From assembly GCF_030997045.1 (NCBI RefSeq), contig NZ_CP116899.1, forward strand, positions 4,674,001-4,738,000: DNA of 64,000 nucleotides, read 5' to 3'. The position numbers and the translations under genes are program-made. The notes under the pieces were generated by a model. It made no database searches. It was not told the DNA's origin and was given only the letters and a program-made list of their open reading frames with translations. The stretch comes from Microbulbifer sp. TB1203 (GTDB taxonomy: Bacteria; Pseudomonadota; Gammaproteobacteria; Pseudomonadales; Cellvibrionaceae). Numbering within the stretch: position 1 is the stretch's first letter; each line of letters starts with the position of its first letter. Of this stretch, positions 52,227-60,552 are shown in pieces.

Positions 52227-52958
52227 ATGATGACAGGCGCCCAGGGGCTGACTTTTGTACTCGTTCACGGCGCCTGGCACGGGGGCTGGTGTTGGTCCCG
52301 GGTGGTGGATATTCTCCGCGGCCGGGGCCACAGGGTTACCACGCCCACCCTGACCGGCCTGGGCGAGCGGTCGCACCTGTTGTCGACATCAGTGAATCTG
52401 GCGCTGCATATCGACGATGTGATCAACCATCTGGTGTGGGAGGATCTCCGGCAGGTGATCCTTGTCGGCCATAGCTATGGTGGCGTCCCTGTTATCGGCG
52501 CTGCGGACGCTGTACGTGAAAGGATCTCAAAGCTGGTTTTCCTGGATGCAGCCATCCTGCAACAGGGTGAGGCCGCGTTCGATCTATTGCCAAAGGCGGT
52601 GGTGGAAGTGCGTGTTGCTGCGGCTGTCGAGATCAACGGTTGTCTCGCACTGCCCGCCGGCGATGTGGCGAATCTTGGAATTGCCAGGCCAGAGGACGTG
52701 GCGTTTGTAAACGGGCGCCTCACGCCACACCCACTCGCCACCTACCGCGATGCCCTCGCTCTGAAAGGCCCGGTAGGAAGCGGCTTGCCAATCGCTTATG
52801 TGGCCTGCACCGCCCCCGCTTATAAATCCGTCGACATGTGTCATCGGCGGGCCCGGGATGCGGGGTGGCCGGTATACGAACTGGCGACGGGGCACGATGC
52901 AATGGTTACCGATCCCCTGGGTACGGCCAACTTGTTGGAAACCATCTCAAAAATTTAG
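52227..52958 (+). CDS. Alpha/beta hydrolase
   Basis: A 243-residue alpha/beta hydrolase of the short esterase type (similar to plant methylesterase/salicylate-binding proteins). The oxyanion segment LVHGAWHGGWCW, nucleophile elbow VGHSYGGVPV (Ser) and catalytic His in ATGHDAMVTDP are visible. No signal peptide, so it is cytoplasmic. It lies between a cupin and a nitrilase gene on the same strand. Substrate unknown. Confidence 0.87.
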   Translation: MMTGAQGLTFVLVHGAWHGGWCWSRVVDILRGRGHRVTTPTLTGLGERSHLLSTSVNLALHIDDVINHLVWEDLRQVILVGHSYGGVPVIGAADAVRERISKLVFLDAAILQQGEAAFDLLPKAVVEVRVAAAVEINGCLALPAGDVANLGIARPEDVAFVNGRLTPHPLATYRDALALKGPVGSGLPIAYVACTAPAYKSVDMCHRRARDAGWPVYELATGHDAMVTDPLGTANLLETISKI

Positions 52959-53038
52959 CGGGAAGATCGGCGCGACCTATGTCGACTTCATGATTTTCCC
53001 GAACAGATAATTAATGCGTACCAACCCCGGAGGATGCA

Positions 53039-53767
53039 GTGAAAATTTGTATGGCTCAGACAAGGTCTGTCAAGGGCGATATCCAGGCCAATATTGATAG
53101 ACACAGAACGATTATCGATCAGGCTGTATCCATAGGGGCCGAAATCATTGTCTTCCCGGAACTGTCGTTGACAGGCTACCAGTCGGCCCTGGCCAGAGAG
53201 CTGGCCGTCGACCGGGAAGACAGCCGCTTTGACGATTTTCAGAAAATTTCCGATACGAGGAAAGTCACTATTGGTGTCGGAGCGCCGATAAAAAGTGACA
53301 CTGGTATCTATATTGGTATGCTTGTTTTTCAGCCGGGCAGGCCGAGATTGCTTTACTTAAAACAATACCTGCATCCCGGTGAAGAGGCCTTCTTTATCAG
53401 CGGTGGCAAATCTACCGGTTCCATAGGTGAAAATCCCAAGGCCGCACTGGCAATCTGCTATGAAATGTTGGTTCCCGAGCACGCGGAGTCCGCCGCCGCA
53501 AATGGCGCGAGGATTTATATCGCCAGCGTGGCAAATTCAGCAAATGGAGTTAAACAGGCTGCGGAAAGGTCGCCTGAAATAGCCGACCGCTACTCGATGA
53601 CGGTATTGGTATCCAATTGCATTGGAGAGGCGGATGGCATCGAGTGTGCGGGGCAATCGGCGGTCTGGAATGACCAGGGGCTGCTTGTGGGCCAGCTGGA
53701 TGGTGAAAGCGAGGGAATCATCGTTTTCGACACGGAAACGCAAGGGTTGATAAAGCAAAAGATATAG
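53039..53767 (+). CDS. Carbon-nitrogen hydrolase (nitrilase superfamily)
   Basis: A 242-residue nitrilase-fold amidase. The catalytic triad is visible: Glu in VFPELSLTGY, Lys in LYLKQYLHPGEE, Cys in LAICYEMLVPEH. The GTG start at 53039 follows CGGAGGATGCA at good spacing. Members hydrolyse amides or N-carbamoyl compounds. A broken panB-like gene starts 23 bp downstream and may once have been in the same operon. Confidence 0.87.
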   Translation: MKICMAQTRSVKGDIQANIDRHRTIIDQAVSIGAEIIVFPELSLTGYQSALARELAVDREDSRFDDFQKISDTRKVTIGVGAPIKSDTGIYIGMLVFQPGRPRLLYLKQYLHPGEEAFFISGGKSTGSIGENPKAALAICYEMLVPEHAESAAANGARIYIASVANSANGVKQAAERSPEIADRYSMTVLVSNCIGEADGIECAGQSAVWNDQGLLVGQLDGESEGIIVFDTETQGLIKQKI

Positions 53768-53790
53768 CAGGCAACGAGGTTGGAAGATTT

Positions 53791-54004
53791 ATGAGCACCC
53801 ATACATCCGGCGACAGGATTACAACCACCAGAATCCGTTCCATGAAAGGCAGCGGTAGTATCGTTTCCCTCACTGCCTATACCAAGCCGATGGCGGAAAT
53901 GATGGACCCGTGTGCAGATTCGGGAGGTGTTTGTCGAGTTTGAGCGGGAGGTCCGGACTGGGGCCTTTCCGGCTGAGGAGCACTGTTTCGGGATAAAAAA
54001 GTAG
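53791..54004 (+). pseudogene. panB: Internally deleted panB (ketopantoate hydroxymethyltransferase)
   Basis: The first 40 codons read ITTTRIRSMKGSGSIVSLTA followed by YTKPMAEMMDP, which is the PanB N-terminus. At about 53911 the sequence jumps to a different frame reading VQIREVFVEFEREVRTGAFP followed by AEEHCFGIKK and TAG, a typical PanB-family C-terminus. The normal protein is about 265-290 residues, so roughly 200 codons are missing, and the two parts are out of frame by one base. The gene cannot make an active enzyme. A functional copy is presumably elsewhere. Confidence 0.72.
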
Positions 54005-54068
54005 CCTGGGAACCGGTGGGATAGTGTAAAATCCCTGCTCTTTGTGAGTGATTTACCAGGATTCCGCC

Positions 54069-54410
54069 ATGAGCGATCTGCCCAACTGCCCCAGCTGCGG
54101 TTCCGAATACACCTACGACGACGGCGTAAACTACGTCTGTCCCGAGTGCGCCCACGAGTGGTCCAAGGACGCCGCACCGGAGGAAGCCGAGGGCGGCAAG
54201 GTGTTCAAGGATGCGCACGGCAATCTGCTGCAGGATGGCGATACCGTTACCGTTATTAAGGACCTGAAAGTGAAGGGTTCGTCATCGGTGGTCAAGGTGG
54301 GCACCAAGGTCAAGAACATCCGCCTGGTGGAGGGCGACCATGATATCGACTGCAAGATCGACGGTATCGGTCCAATGAAACTGAAGTCGGAGTTTGTGAA
54401 AAAAGCTTGA
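54069..54410 (+). CDS. yjdM: YjdM/PhnA family zinc-ribbon protein
   Basis: A 113-residue protein with an N-terminal zinc ribbon (CPSCGSEYTYDDGVNYVCPE, four Cys including the later C of PECAHEW) and a C-terminal SH3-like PhnA domain (VFKDAHGNLLQDGDTVTVIK, then LKVKGSSSVVKVGTKVKNIR). The old name, alkylphosphonate utilisation protein PhnA, is misleading; the function of this short form is unknown. The ATG at 54069 follows an AGGA. A clear terminator follows it. Confidence 0.93.
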   Translation: MSDLPNCPSCGSEYTYDDGVNYVCPECAHEWSKDAAPEEAEGGKVFKDAHGNLLQDGDTVTVIKDLKVKGSSSVVKVGTKVKNIRLVEGDHDIDCKIDGIGPMKLKSEFVKKA

Positions 54411-54443
54411 TAAGCGCAACTGGTGATAGTCCCGCTGTCAAAC

Positions 54444-54470
54444 AAAAGCCCCGGTCGATCCGGGGCTTTT
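54444..54470 (+). terminator. Rho-independent terminator of yjdM
   Basis: AAAAGCCCCGG and CCGGGGCTTTT form a perfect 11-bp stem with a TCGAT loop, ending in TTTT. Confidence 0.92.
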
Positions 54471-54543
54471 GCGTATTAGCGGTGCCCGCGTATTTTTATA
54501 GGACGGATGCGCTTCGCTTATCCACCCTACGCGAGTAAAAACT

Positions 54544-54556
54544 GCTTAACTTAGTG
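54544..54556. repeat. 13-bp match to the 16.7-kb repeat end
   Basis: GCTTAACTTAGTG is identical to the conserved core of the MITE-like arms at 16735 and 16800. It overlaps the stop codon of the NIPSNAP gene. A short match; could be chance. Confidence 0.35.
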
Positions 54557-55021
54557 TTTCAGAACCTTACTGGGAGAGTAGCTGGTGAGGGTCAGTTTTC
54601 GGTCTTCGATGGCGTTCACAAAGCGCCCGTGGGCCTTGCCGGTTTTTTTCTTGATATCCTTCCACTCCTGGTCTGCCATAAATTTCTCCCACTGCGCTTT
54701 CATGGTTTTCTCGTCCGGCCATTCGAGAAGATAGGCGAACTCGGTTTTTTGGTCGTATTCGGTCTCCCATATGGAGACGATATTGAAATCGTATTTGTCC
54801 ATGATCCGCATCGCGTGCTTGTGAAAGCGGTCGTGGAAGACGTCCTTGTTCTCCCTGGGTATTTCGTAGATACGCAGTTGGTGGACTACCGGGGGCTTTT
54901 CAATAAGGGGAGCCGCCCCGTTGTCGGCCTTTGCCTGTACTGCGGGGGCTGCGGCTGCGAGGCAAAGAATGCACAGGATTAAAAGGGAGAGTCCTGCGTT
55001 TGCCTTATTTTTTGATTCCAT
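54551..55021 (-). CDS. Exported NIPSNAP family protein
   Basis: A 156-residue protein with signal peptide (LSLLILCILCLAAAAPAVQA) and one NIPSNAP domain (VHQLRIYEIPRENKDVFHDR, later FAYLLEWPDEKTM and EWKDIKKKTGKAHG). The ATG at 55019-55021 has GAGGAATATGCC upstream; an earlier ATG would add eight residues. Stress-responsive alpha-beta-barrel fold, function unknown; bacterial exported versions are often linked to sugar or aromatic metabolism. Confidence 0.85.
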   Translation of the reverse strand: MESKNKANAGLSLLILCILCLAAAAPAVQAKADNGAAPLIEKPPVVHQLRIYEIPRENKDVFHDRFHKHAMRIMDKYDFNIVSIWETEYDQKTEFAYLLEWPDEKTMKAQWEKFMADQEWKDIKKKTGKAHGRFVNAIEDRKLTLTSYSPSKVLKH

Positions 55022-55199
55022 GGCATATTCCTCGGTGGTTGTCATAGTTTTTGCGCTGACAATATCCTACTGCAGAATGTTTCCCTCCCGTTGTCGATTC
55101 ATCTCCCTCTGGCAGTAACTGGCCGCATGAAATATTGCTATTTCATGGCATTCCACACGAGCCGCAAAGGTCGATCGGGAGGTTGAAAATGATGGCAGT

Positions 55200-56108
55200 T
55201 CAGATGGTCGTTGCCGCGTAGCCCGGGAGGGCTTCCACCAGCGCGTCGATGGCCACCCGGATGCGGTAAGGCAAGCGCGGTGTCTGCGGCCAGAGTGCGT
55301 GGATGTCGATGGTAAACGGGGGAACCTTCTCCAGCACCGGCACCAGTGTCCCCGTCTGCAGGCGCGGCTGAATCAGCCAGGAGGGCAGCCAGGCGAGCCC
55401 CATGCCGGTGGCGGCCGCGTCGGCGATGGCTTCCAGGTCGTCGAAGTACAGTCGAGCCTCCGGCTCTATCTCCATCGGCCTATCGTTTTCCCGCGGGAAC
55501 AGCCAGCTGCGCCGGCGTCCGGCGTTCTGGTAGACAATGCGGTCGTGGGAGCGGAGATCATCGAGTGTGTCTGGCGTGCCGCGCTCCTCCAGGTAAGCGG
55601 GGGCGGCGCAGAGGCTCATACGGTGCCGTGCGATTCTGCGGCTGACCAGCCCCTCGCCGGCCAGGCGGCCGCTGCGCACAGCGAGATCGAAGCCGTCTTC
55701 GATCAATGCCACATTGCGGTCGCTGAACGACAGCTCCAGTGCCAATTCCGGGTGCCGCCTGGCGAGTTCCGTAAGCACCGGGGCCACACAGTAGCGGCCG
55801 AAGAGTACCGGCATGCTGACCCGCAGGCGGCCGCTCACTGTCTTCCTGCCGGATTCGAGCAGGGCTTCGCCGGCGCGAAGTTCCTGCAGTGCCTGTTTGC
55901 AGTGCTCGTAGTACAGTTGTCCCTCTGTGGTGAGCGACTGGCTGCGGGTGGTGCGATGGAACAGGCGGGTACCGAGCCGTTCTTCCAGCCGCGCGATGGT
56001 CTTGGCCACCGCGGAGCGGGAGAGGTGCAGGCGCTCGGCGGCGGCCGAGAAGCTACCCGCCTCCACCGCCTCCACAAAGACTGAGATACCCGTCAGGTGA
56101 TCCGCCAT
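55200..56108 (-). CDS. LysR family transcriptional regulator
   Basis: A 302-residue LysR regulator. The helix-turn-helix is at residues 18-37 (GSFSAAAERLHLSRSAVAKT), followed by the typical RLEERLGTRLFHRTTRSQSL and a substrate-binding domain. It is divergent from a metallo-beta-lactamase-fold gene, with a palindrome between them, so it probably regulates that neighbour and itself. Confidence 0.92.
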   Translation of the reverse strand: MADHLTGISVFVEAVEAGSFSAAAERLHLSRSAVAKTIARLEERLGTRLFHRTTRSQSLTTEGQLYYEHCKQALQELRAGEALLESGRKTVSGRLRVSMPVLFGRYCVAPVLTELARRHPELALELSFSDRNVALIEDGFDLAVRSGRLAGEGLVSRRIARHRMSLCAAPAYLEERGTPDTLDDLRSHDRIVYQNAGRRRSWLFPRENDRPMEIEPEARLYFDDLEAIADAAATGMGLAWLPSWLIQPRLQTGTLVPVLEKVPPFTIDIHALWPQTPRLPYRIRVAIDALVEALPGYAATTI

Positions 56109-56115
56109 AAAAGCC

Positions 56116-56142
56116 TCATTGTGGAAATTTTGGAAACAATGA
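56116..56142. promoter_or_regulatory. Candidate LysR-binding palindrome
   Basis: TCATTGT and ACAATGA, 13 bp apart, form a perfect 7-bp inverted repeat around an A/T-rich spacer between the divergent lysR and metallo-hydrolase genes. It fits the T-N11-A architecture loosely. Confidence 0.5.
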
Positions 56143-56227
56143 TGAGAAAAAGTATCGCAACTGGGGAGCGTTAATCAACGGTACTCTGGGAATCCTTATC
56201 GAGCCCGAGCACAGGTTTGGAGGTTTC

Positions 56228-57076
56228 ATGCACTACCCGGTAATTTCCCAGTTGTTTTTCTTCTTTGCGCTTTCGTTGTTAATTTCCCTGCCGGCCTCGG
56301 CGGCGTCTTCCAGCCTTCGTCTCTACGCAATGGACTGCGGTTCGCTCTCCCTGGAGAGCATGGCGCTGTTCGAAGACACTGACGCCTACGCAGGTACCCC
56401 CGGCCACATGGCGGTGCCCTGCTTTCTGGTGCGGCACCCGAAGGGCGACCTGATCTGGGATACCGGGTTGGGGGATCACCTGGCGGGGCAGGCCGGCGGA
56501 GTCGAGATCGCCGAGGGCATTACCGCCAGGGTTCCGGTTTCCCTGCGCGCACAGCTGCAACAGCTGAAGCTGGTGCCGGTAGATATAGAGTTTGTGTCTT
56601 TCTCACATTTCCATTTCGATCACACCAACAACGCGTCGCTGTTTGCGAATTCCACTTTTCTGCTCAACCGCCGCGGTGCGGACTGGGCGCTGGGTTCGCC
56701 GACACCTTTCGGCGTGAACCCGGACAGTCTGAAAGTGATCGACGGCAAGAACAGGCAACTGCTCGACCTGGATCACGACGTGTTCGGCGATGGCTCCGTG
56801 CGCATACTGCGCGCGCCCGGCCACACGCCGGGTCACCAGGTGCTGATGCTGCAGTTGGCCAAGGCGGGCACGCTGATCCTGTCCGGGGATCTCTATCACA
56901 CCCGCGACAATTTTCGTCACGGGCGAATTCCGGCGATCAATACCAGCCGCGCGGAGACGCTCGCCTCTTTCGCGCGGATCGGCAAACTGATCGAAAAACA
57001 CAAGGCGCGGCTCGTGATTCAGCACGCGCCAGAGGATTTCGCCGCACTGCCGGAGTTTCCCGCGTACCTGGATTAA
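56228..57076 (+). CDS. Exported metallo-beta-lactamase fold hydrolase (lactonase-like)
   Basis: A 282-residue MBL-fold protein with a signal peptide (FFFFALSLLISLPASAAS). The zinc motif HxHxDH is present as SHFHFDHTNN, with further ligands in PGHTPGHQV and LSGDLYHT. The sequence layout, including LYAMDCGSLSLE at the start, is that of N-acyl-homoserine lactonases of the AttM/AiiB type, though these usually lack a signal peptide. A periplasmic lactonase, possibly quorum-quenching, is a reasonable guess. TTGGAGG precedes the ATG. Likely regulated by the divergent LysR. Confidence 0.87.
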   Translation: MHYPVISQLFFFFALSLLISLPASAASSSLRLYAMDCGSLSLESMALFEDTDAYAGTPGHMAVPCFLVRHPKGDLIWDTGLGDHLAGQAGGVEIAEGITARVPVSLRAQLQQLKLVPVDIEFVSFSHFHFDHTNNASLFANSTFLLNRRGADWALGSPTPFGVNPDSLKVIDGKNRQLLDLDHDVFGDGSVRILRAPGHTPGHQVLMLQLAKAGTLILSGDLYHTRDNFRHGRIPAINTSRAETLASFARIGKLIEKHKARLVIQHAPEDFAALPEFPAYLD

Positions 57077-57594
57077 CAAAAATTCCGCCCCAAAAGCGTG
57101 GTCAGCAGACTTGTAGCCCAGCCGGCTGCGTAAAGCCCGAGTCCGAAAATTCCGTGCGTCAGGAGACTCTGCAGGCGGGCTTTGGCGGGATGTGGTGTGC
57201 GGCTGGCGGCGACGCCGGCGCCCATGCCCGGCTGGATCAGCAGGAAGGGGGCCGCCACGCTGCCGATCCCGACGATCAGCGCGGGGCCGATCGTCGGGCG
57301 GCAGACCCAATCGAGTTCCCAGATACCCAGCAGAGCGGCCGCGAAAGTGATGCCGATCAGGTAATGGGCGATCCACCCGAACGGACGCTCGCCCATCACA
57401 GGCGGTGAGGCGGCAATGGACTTGTGGCGAAAACGCCCGCGAGCCAGGTAGACGAGCCAACGGCCGACCAGGGCGTAGTCCAACGGGGGAATGCCAAATA
57501 GCCGCTGGCGGGCCACTGCCCCAATATCCATTACCGCCGTCGCGCCCGCTCCGACCATAAGGGCAGATATCAGGTAGTCCAACTTCTCAGCCAT
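57073..57594 (-). CDS. DUF2938 membrane protein
   Basis: A 173-residue membrane protein of the DUF2938 family with four or five hydrophobic segments (YLISALMVGAGATAVMDIGA, then LIGITFAAALLGIWELDW, a GIGSVAAPFLLIQPGMG stretch and SLLTHGIFGLGLYAAGW). I start at ATG 57592-57594, preceded by AGAGGGGGCG. It overlaps the end of the methyltransferase gene by 8 bp, so the two are translationally coupled. Function unknown. Confidence 0.85.
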   Translation of the reverse strand: MAEKLDYLISALMVGAGATAVMDIGAVARQRLFGIPPLDYALVGRWLVYLARGRFRHKSIAASPPVMGERPFGWIAHYLIGITFAAALLGIWELDWVCRPTIGPALIVGIGSVAAPFLLIQPGMGAGVAASRTPHPAKARLQSLLTHGIFGLGLYAAGWATSLLTTLLGRNFC

Positions 57595-58447
57595 TGGCCG
57601 CCCCCTCTGATGCGGCTGGCGCCCGGGCACAGACCATCCAGCAGGCGGCGGTAAAGCGGACTTCAGCACCGTATACATAGGGATTGAAGGCTGCGCGGAC
57701 CCTTTCGATGACCCTGGCGCGGGTTCGCTCGTCCGTTTCCCGCAGGACCAGGCCGACGGGACCGAGCCGGCTCAGGTAAGGGACCAGTTCCTTCCCGGGC
57801 AGGGTGCAGGCCACATCGATCGGCCGGATGTCGATATCGGCCCAGCCGCTCTCCTCCAGGATGGCGCCAACCCGGTGCCGGTCCGCGAAGGCGAATTGCC
57901 CCGGGGCATCTGTCTGGCGGGCGGGCAGGTCCGGCAGCAGCGGTGTCGCGGCGCGCTCGGCCGTCGTCATAAACGGGTTTTCCCCGGCGCTCCGCCAGGC
58001 GATAAAACGGAGTTCGGCACCGTCCCTTGCGGCGTGATGCAGGTTGGCAAAGGCCCGTACGGGATCGTCGAAAAACATCACTCCGAAACGCGAAATAATC
58101 ATGTCGAAGCCCTCGGGCTCGAAAGGGTGGGTCTGCGCGTCGGCGCAGATGAAACGCGCCGTCGAACTTTCCCGTTCCGCGCGGGCCTGGGCGGCGGCGA
58201 TCATCGGCTGAGAAATATCGATGCCGGTGCAGCGGCCCTTCGCTCCCAGCGCCCGCGCGGCGGCCAGGGTCGTGCTGCCGGTGCCGCAGCCAACGTCGAG
58301 CACATTCGTCCCGGACGCGGCGGAAGCCGCCCCGGCGAGCAGGTCTTCGAAGGGCTTGAGCACCCGGTCGAGCAGCACCTGCAACTCGACCCAGGCGTGC
58401 CCTGCGGGGCCGTTCCAAAGCTTTGCCTGTTCGTCATCGACATCCAT
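57587..58447 (-). CDS. Class I SAM-dependent methyltransferase
   Basis: A 286-residue methyltransferase. Motif I is VLDVGCGTGSTTLAAARALG, followed by GIDISQPMIAAAQARA and the substrate region FDMIISRFGVMFFDDPVRAF. The ATG at 58445-58447 is preceded by AAGGAGG at ideal spacing; a longer in-frame extension has no such site. It is divergent from a merR gene across 76 bp holding a palindromic MerR-type site, so it is probably the regulated target. Substrate unknown; small molecules are typical for this UbiE-like group. Confidence 0.88.
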   Translation of the reverse strand: MDVDDEQAKLWNGPAGHAWVELQVLLDRVLKPFEDLLAGAASAASGTNVLDVGCGTGSTTLAAARALGAKGRCTGIDISQPMIAAAQARAERESSTARFICADAQTHPFEPEGFDMIISRFGVMFFDDPVRAFANLHHAARDGAELRFIAWRSAGENPFMTTAERAATPLLPDLPARQTDAPGQFAFADRHRVGAILEESGWADIDIRPIDVACTLPGKELVPYLSRLGPVGLVLRETDERTRARVIERVRAAFNPYVYGAEVRFTAACWMVCARAPAASEGAANG

Positions 58448-58499
58448 GATTGCCTCCTTTTGCTTGCTTTCAAGAGCCGAAAAGCTGCACTGTGCCACT

Positions 58500-58519
58500 T
58501 CAAGTCGACTTGAGGTCAA
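58500..58519 (-). promoter_or_regulatory. MerR-type operator/promoter
   Basis: TCAAGTCGACTTGA (58500-58513) is a perfect 14-bp palindrome. On the minus strand it is preceded by TTGACC (-35 candidate, 58514-58519), so the palindrome lies in the spacer of a promoter reading toward the methyltransferase, the classic MerR arrangement. Confidence 0.72.
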
Positions 58520-58523
58520 CACG

Positions 58524-58964
58524 ATGAGAGACCTGGATATCGCGGAGGTGGCGCAGCGGTCCGGCATGCCCGCCTCGACGCTGCGCTTCTACGAGGAAAA
58601 GGGGCTGATCACCTCCGTCGGCAGGCGGGGGCTGCGCCGCCTGTTCGATCCCGGCGTGCTGGAGCGGCTGGCGCTGATCGCCCTGGGGCGCGACGCCGGC
58701 TTTTCCCTCGACGAGATAGCGCTGATGTTTGCACCGGACGGACGGCCGAGCATCGACCGGCGGATGCTCTCGGACAAGGCCGAGGAGCTGGACGGGACCA
58801 TCCGCAAGTTGAGCGCCATGCGCGACGGCCTGCGTCACGCCGCCGCCTGCCCCGCGCCCAGCCATATGGAATGCCCAACTTTCCGCCGCATCCTGCGGGC
58901 CGCCGCGTCCGGGGCTATTGGCGCGCGGGGAAAGAGGGCTCCGCAGCCGCCGCGGAACCGTTAA
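58524..58964 (+). CDS. MerR family transcriptional regulator
   Basis: A 146-residue MerR protein. HTH DIAEVAQRSGMPASTLRFYE at the N-terminus, wing KGLITSVGRRGLRRLFDPG, then dimerisation helix and a C-terminal region with two cysteines (AACPAPSHMECPTF), similar to SoxR-like or metal-responsive members though spaced differently. The ATG at 58524 is the natural start; the long open frame upstream covers the divergent promoter. It likely activates the methyltransferase-DUF2938 operon. Confidence 0.9.
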   Translation: MRDLDIAEVAQRSGMPASTLRFYEEKGLITSVGRRGLRRLFDPGVLERLALIALGRDAGFSLDEIALMFAPDGRPSIDRRMLSDKAEELDGTIRKLSAMRDGLRHAAACPAPSHMECPTFRRILRAAASGAIGARGKRAPQPPRNR

Positions 58965-58985
58965 TCCGGCGAAGGTGAAATAGGT

Positions 58986-59673
58986 TTACCTCCCGGCGAA
59001 CTGACGCATGCGAACGAGATTATTGAGGACATTGCGTGCGCCGGCGCGGGAATCGGTCATTCCTTCCAGGTAGTATTCGACCTGCGTTGCCAGTAGGTGT
59101 GCCGACTGCTCACCGAGGTAGGTTTTGAGTTCCGGGGGAGCATGCTCCAGCTCTTCGGCTATTGTGGGCCGGTGCTCGAGCACAAATACGATATCTTCCA
59201 TATCGTGAGCAAAAATATCGCTATTGCCGCGACCGAGCCAAGCCTCGAATTTCGTTGCGAGAAAGTAGCCTGGGATTACCAGCTGGATCGTTTCTCCCTT
59301 CACTTTGTACGGCTTGGCAGTGGCCAGTGCCTGTGGGTACCAACGATTGCTGAAGCCTAAAATATTGGGGCCCGTAGGCATGACGTCAAGCAGGAGATCG
59401 GGCATATCCGTGGCGCGGTAGCGGCATATCGGTGCCTTTGCGCCGGTATCCTCAGTGAATCCGACCCGGCGGATTTTTTCCACAAGGCGGTGGTATTCCC
59501 CGATTGCCGCCACATCGACAATGATGTCGACGTCCTTCGTCTGCCTTACTGCTCCTCGAAAACCCCTCGGGCACCATCAGCGCCGTTGTGGCGCCGCCCA
59601 GATAGACAACTTGGTTGTTCAGGTTCCCGAGGCGCTTCGCCACCAAGGCGATGATTTCAATATTTCTGATCAT
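58986..59673 (-). pseudogene. Nucleotidyltransferase (AbiEii/DUF6036-like toxin type) with a one-base frameshift
   Basis: The N-terminal part (from ATG 59671-59673) encodes IEIIALVAKRLGNLNNQVVY followed by LGGATTALMVPEGF. The next frame continues RGAVRQTKDVDIIVDVAAIG and runs to 58986. Together they form a minimal nucleotidyltransferase with GG and DxD (DVDIIVD) motifs, about 228 residues. The shift lies in an AAAA run at 59559-59562 (TTTT on the coding strand), where one extra base breaks the frame. The start overlaps the upstream HTH gene by 17 bp, so they form a pair like known toxin-antitoxin or defence modules. It may be inactive, phase-variable, or a sequencing error. Confidence 0.7.
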
Positions 59674-60340
59674 CACGATAAGCCCGCTCCTGGATATTGG
59701 CGCCGTTCATCAGTTTCCCTTCCAGTGCCTCCCTGGCATAGCGCAGCTCGCGCGGGCCGCCGATGCGTATGGCGTCGACAAGGGCGAGCAGCAGGTAGAG
59801 TTCGGGGGACAGTTCCAGGCCGCGGGCAATGCGCTTGTCCAGCGGGTTGATGATTACTCCCTCCCGTTCCTCGGCAGCCGGGCTGGAGGGGCCTGCCAGC
59901 ACATTGGCGGGTTCCGGCGGCAGCAGAGGCAGGTCTTTCAGCAGCGGACAGTTGAAGCCGGTGGGCAATCCGATACCGAATCCCTCACGCCGGGCGGGGT
60001 GTGCATAGCGGATACCGTAGAGAATCCACTCCTTGGCGTTGGGAAAATTGATCCACTGCCCGGTCGCGGGCGGCCTTTTGTCGACGAGTTTCAGCAGCGC
60101 GGCATCTTGCAGGCGATTGTGGCTGCGGTGTAGTTCGGCCTTGCTGATGTGTAAAACGCTGCCGACTTGCGCCAGCGAGTAATCACTCTCCGGAAGAGTG
60201 ATTGCGTCGGGATAGACGGGAGCGGGCCCTTCCCGGGCCTCCTCAGGGGGACGTCCGGCGAAGGGAAGTGCCCGGGCTTTCGGGTGCCTCAGCAGTGCCC
60301 CCACGTAGAAGAGCAGCAACAGGCTGTCTTGGGATTTCAT
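59657..60340 (-). CDS. HTH protein paired with a nucleotidyltransferase (antitoxin-like)
   Basis: A 227-residue cytoplasmic protein. Residues 50-100 form a winged helix-turn-helix (SDYSLAQVGSVLHISKAELH, then RSHNRLQDAALLKLV). A proline-rich middle and a helical C-terminus follow. It has no signal peptide and I do not recognise a named family with confidence. It overlaps the nucleotidyltransferase gene and its promoter region contains a near-perfect 28-bp palindrome, as in self-repressed toxin-antitoxin operons. Antitoxin or regulator is the likely role (inference). Confidence 0.65.
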   Translation of the reverse strand: MKSQDSLLLLFYVGALLRHPKARALPFAGRPPEEAREGPAPVYPDAITLPESDYSLAQVGSVLHISKAELHRSHNRLQDAALLKLVDKRPPATGQWINFPNAKEWILYGIRYAHPARREGFGIGLPTGFNCPLLKDLPLLPPEPANVLAGPSSPAAEEREGVIINPLDKRIARGLELSPELYLLLALVDAIRIGGPRELRYAREALEGKLMNGANIQERAYRDDQKY

Positions 60341-60343
60341 TGG

Positions 60344-60371
60344 TCGTTCCCGGTTTCGAAACTGGGAACGA
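60344..60371. promoter_or_regulatory. 28-bp palindromic operator upstream of the HTH/nucleotidyltransferase pair
   Basis: TCGTTCCCGGTTTCGAAAC continues into GGGAACGA; the two halves match with one mismatched pair. It is located directly upstream of the HTH start, and a TTGACA lies further upstream on the minus strand (near 60390), so it would cover the promoter. Confidence 0.68.
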
Positions 60372-60552
60372 CTGAATCACATCACTTCGACTTTGTCAAT
60401 AAGACGGTTTTGGGGGGTGGGCCTAGCCTGCGAGTTGGCTCTCCGGCGAAGGTGTGGCCATCCCGGGGCTATCGCCCGGGCAGAATAACTTCCGCCGGTA
60501 TGGATACCGGTGAGAAGACCCGCAAAGTGAGGCTGCTTATGGAAAGTCGGGC

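Noticed and set aside
54069..54410. PhnA as phosphonate-degradation enzyme
   Set aside because: The short zinc-ribbon form is YjdM-like and not phosphonoacetate hydrolase; no phosphonate genes are near.
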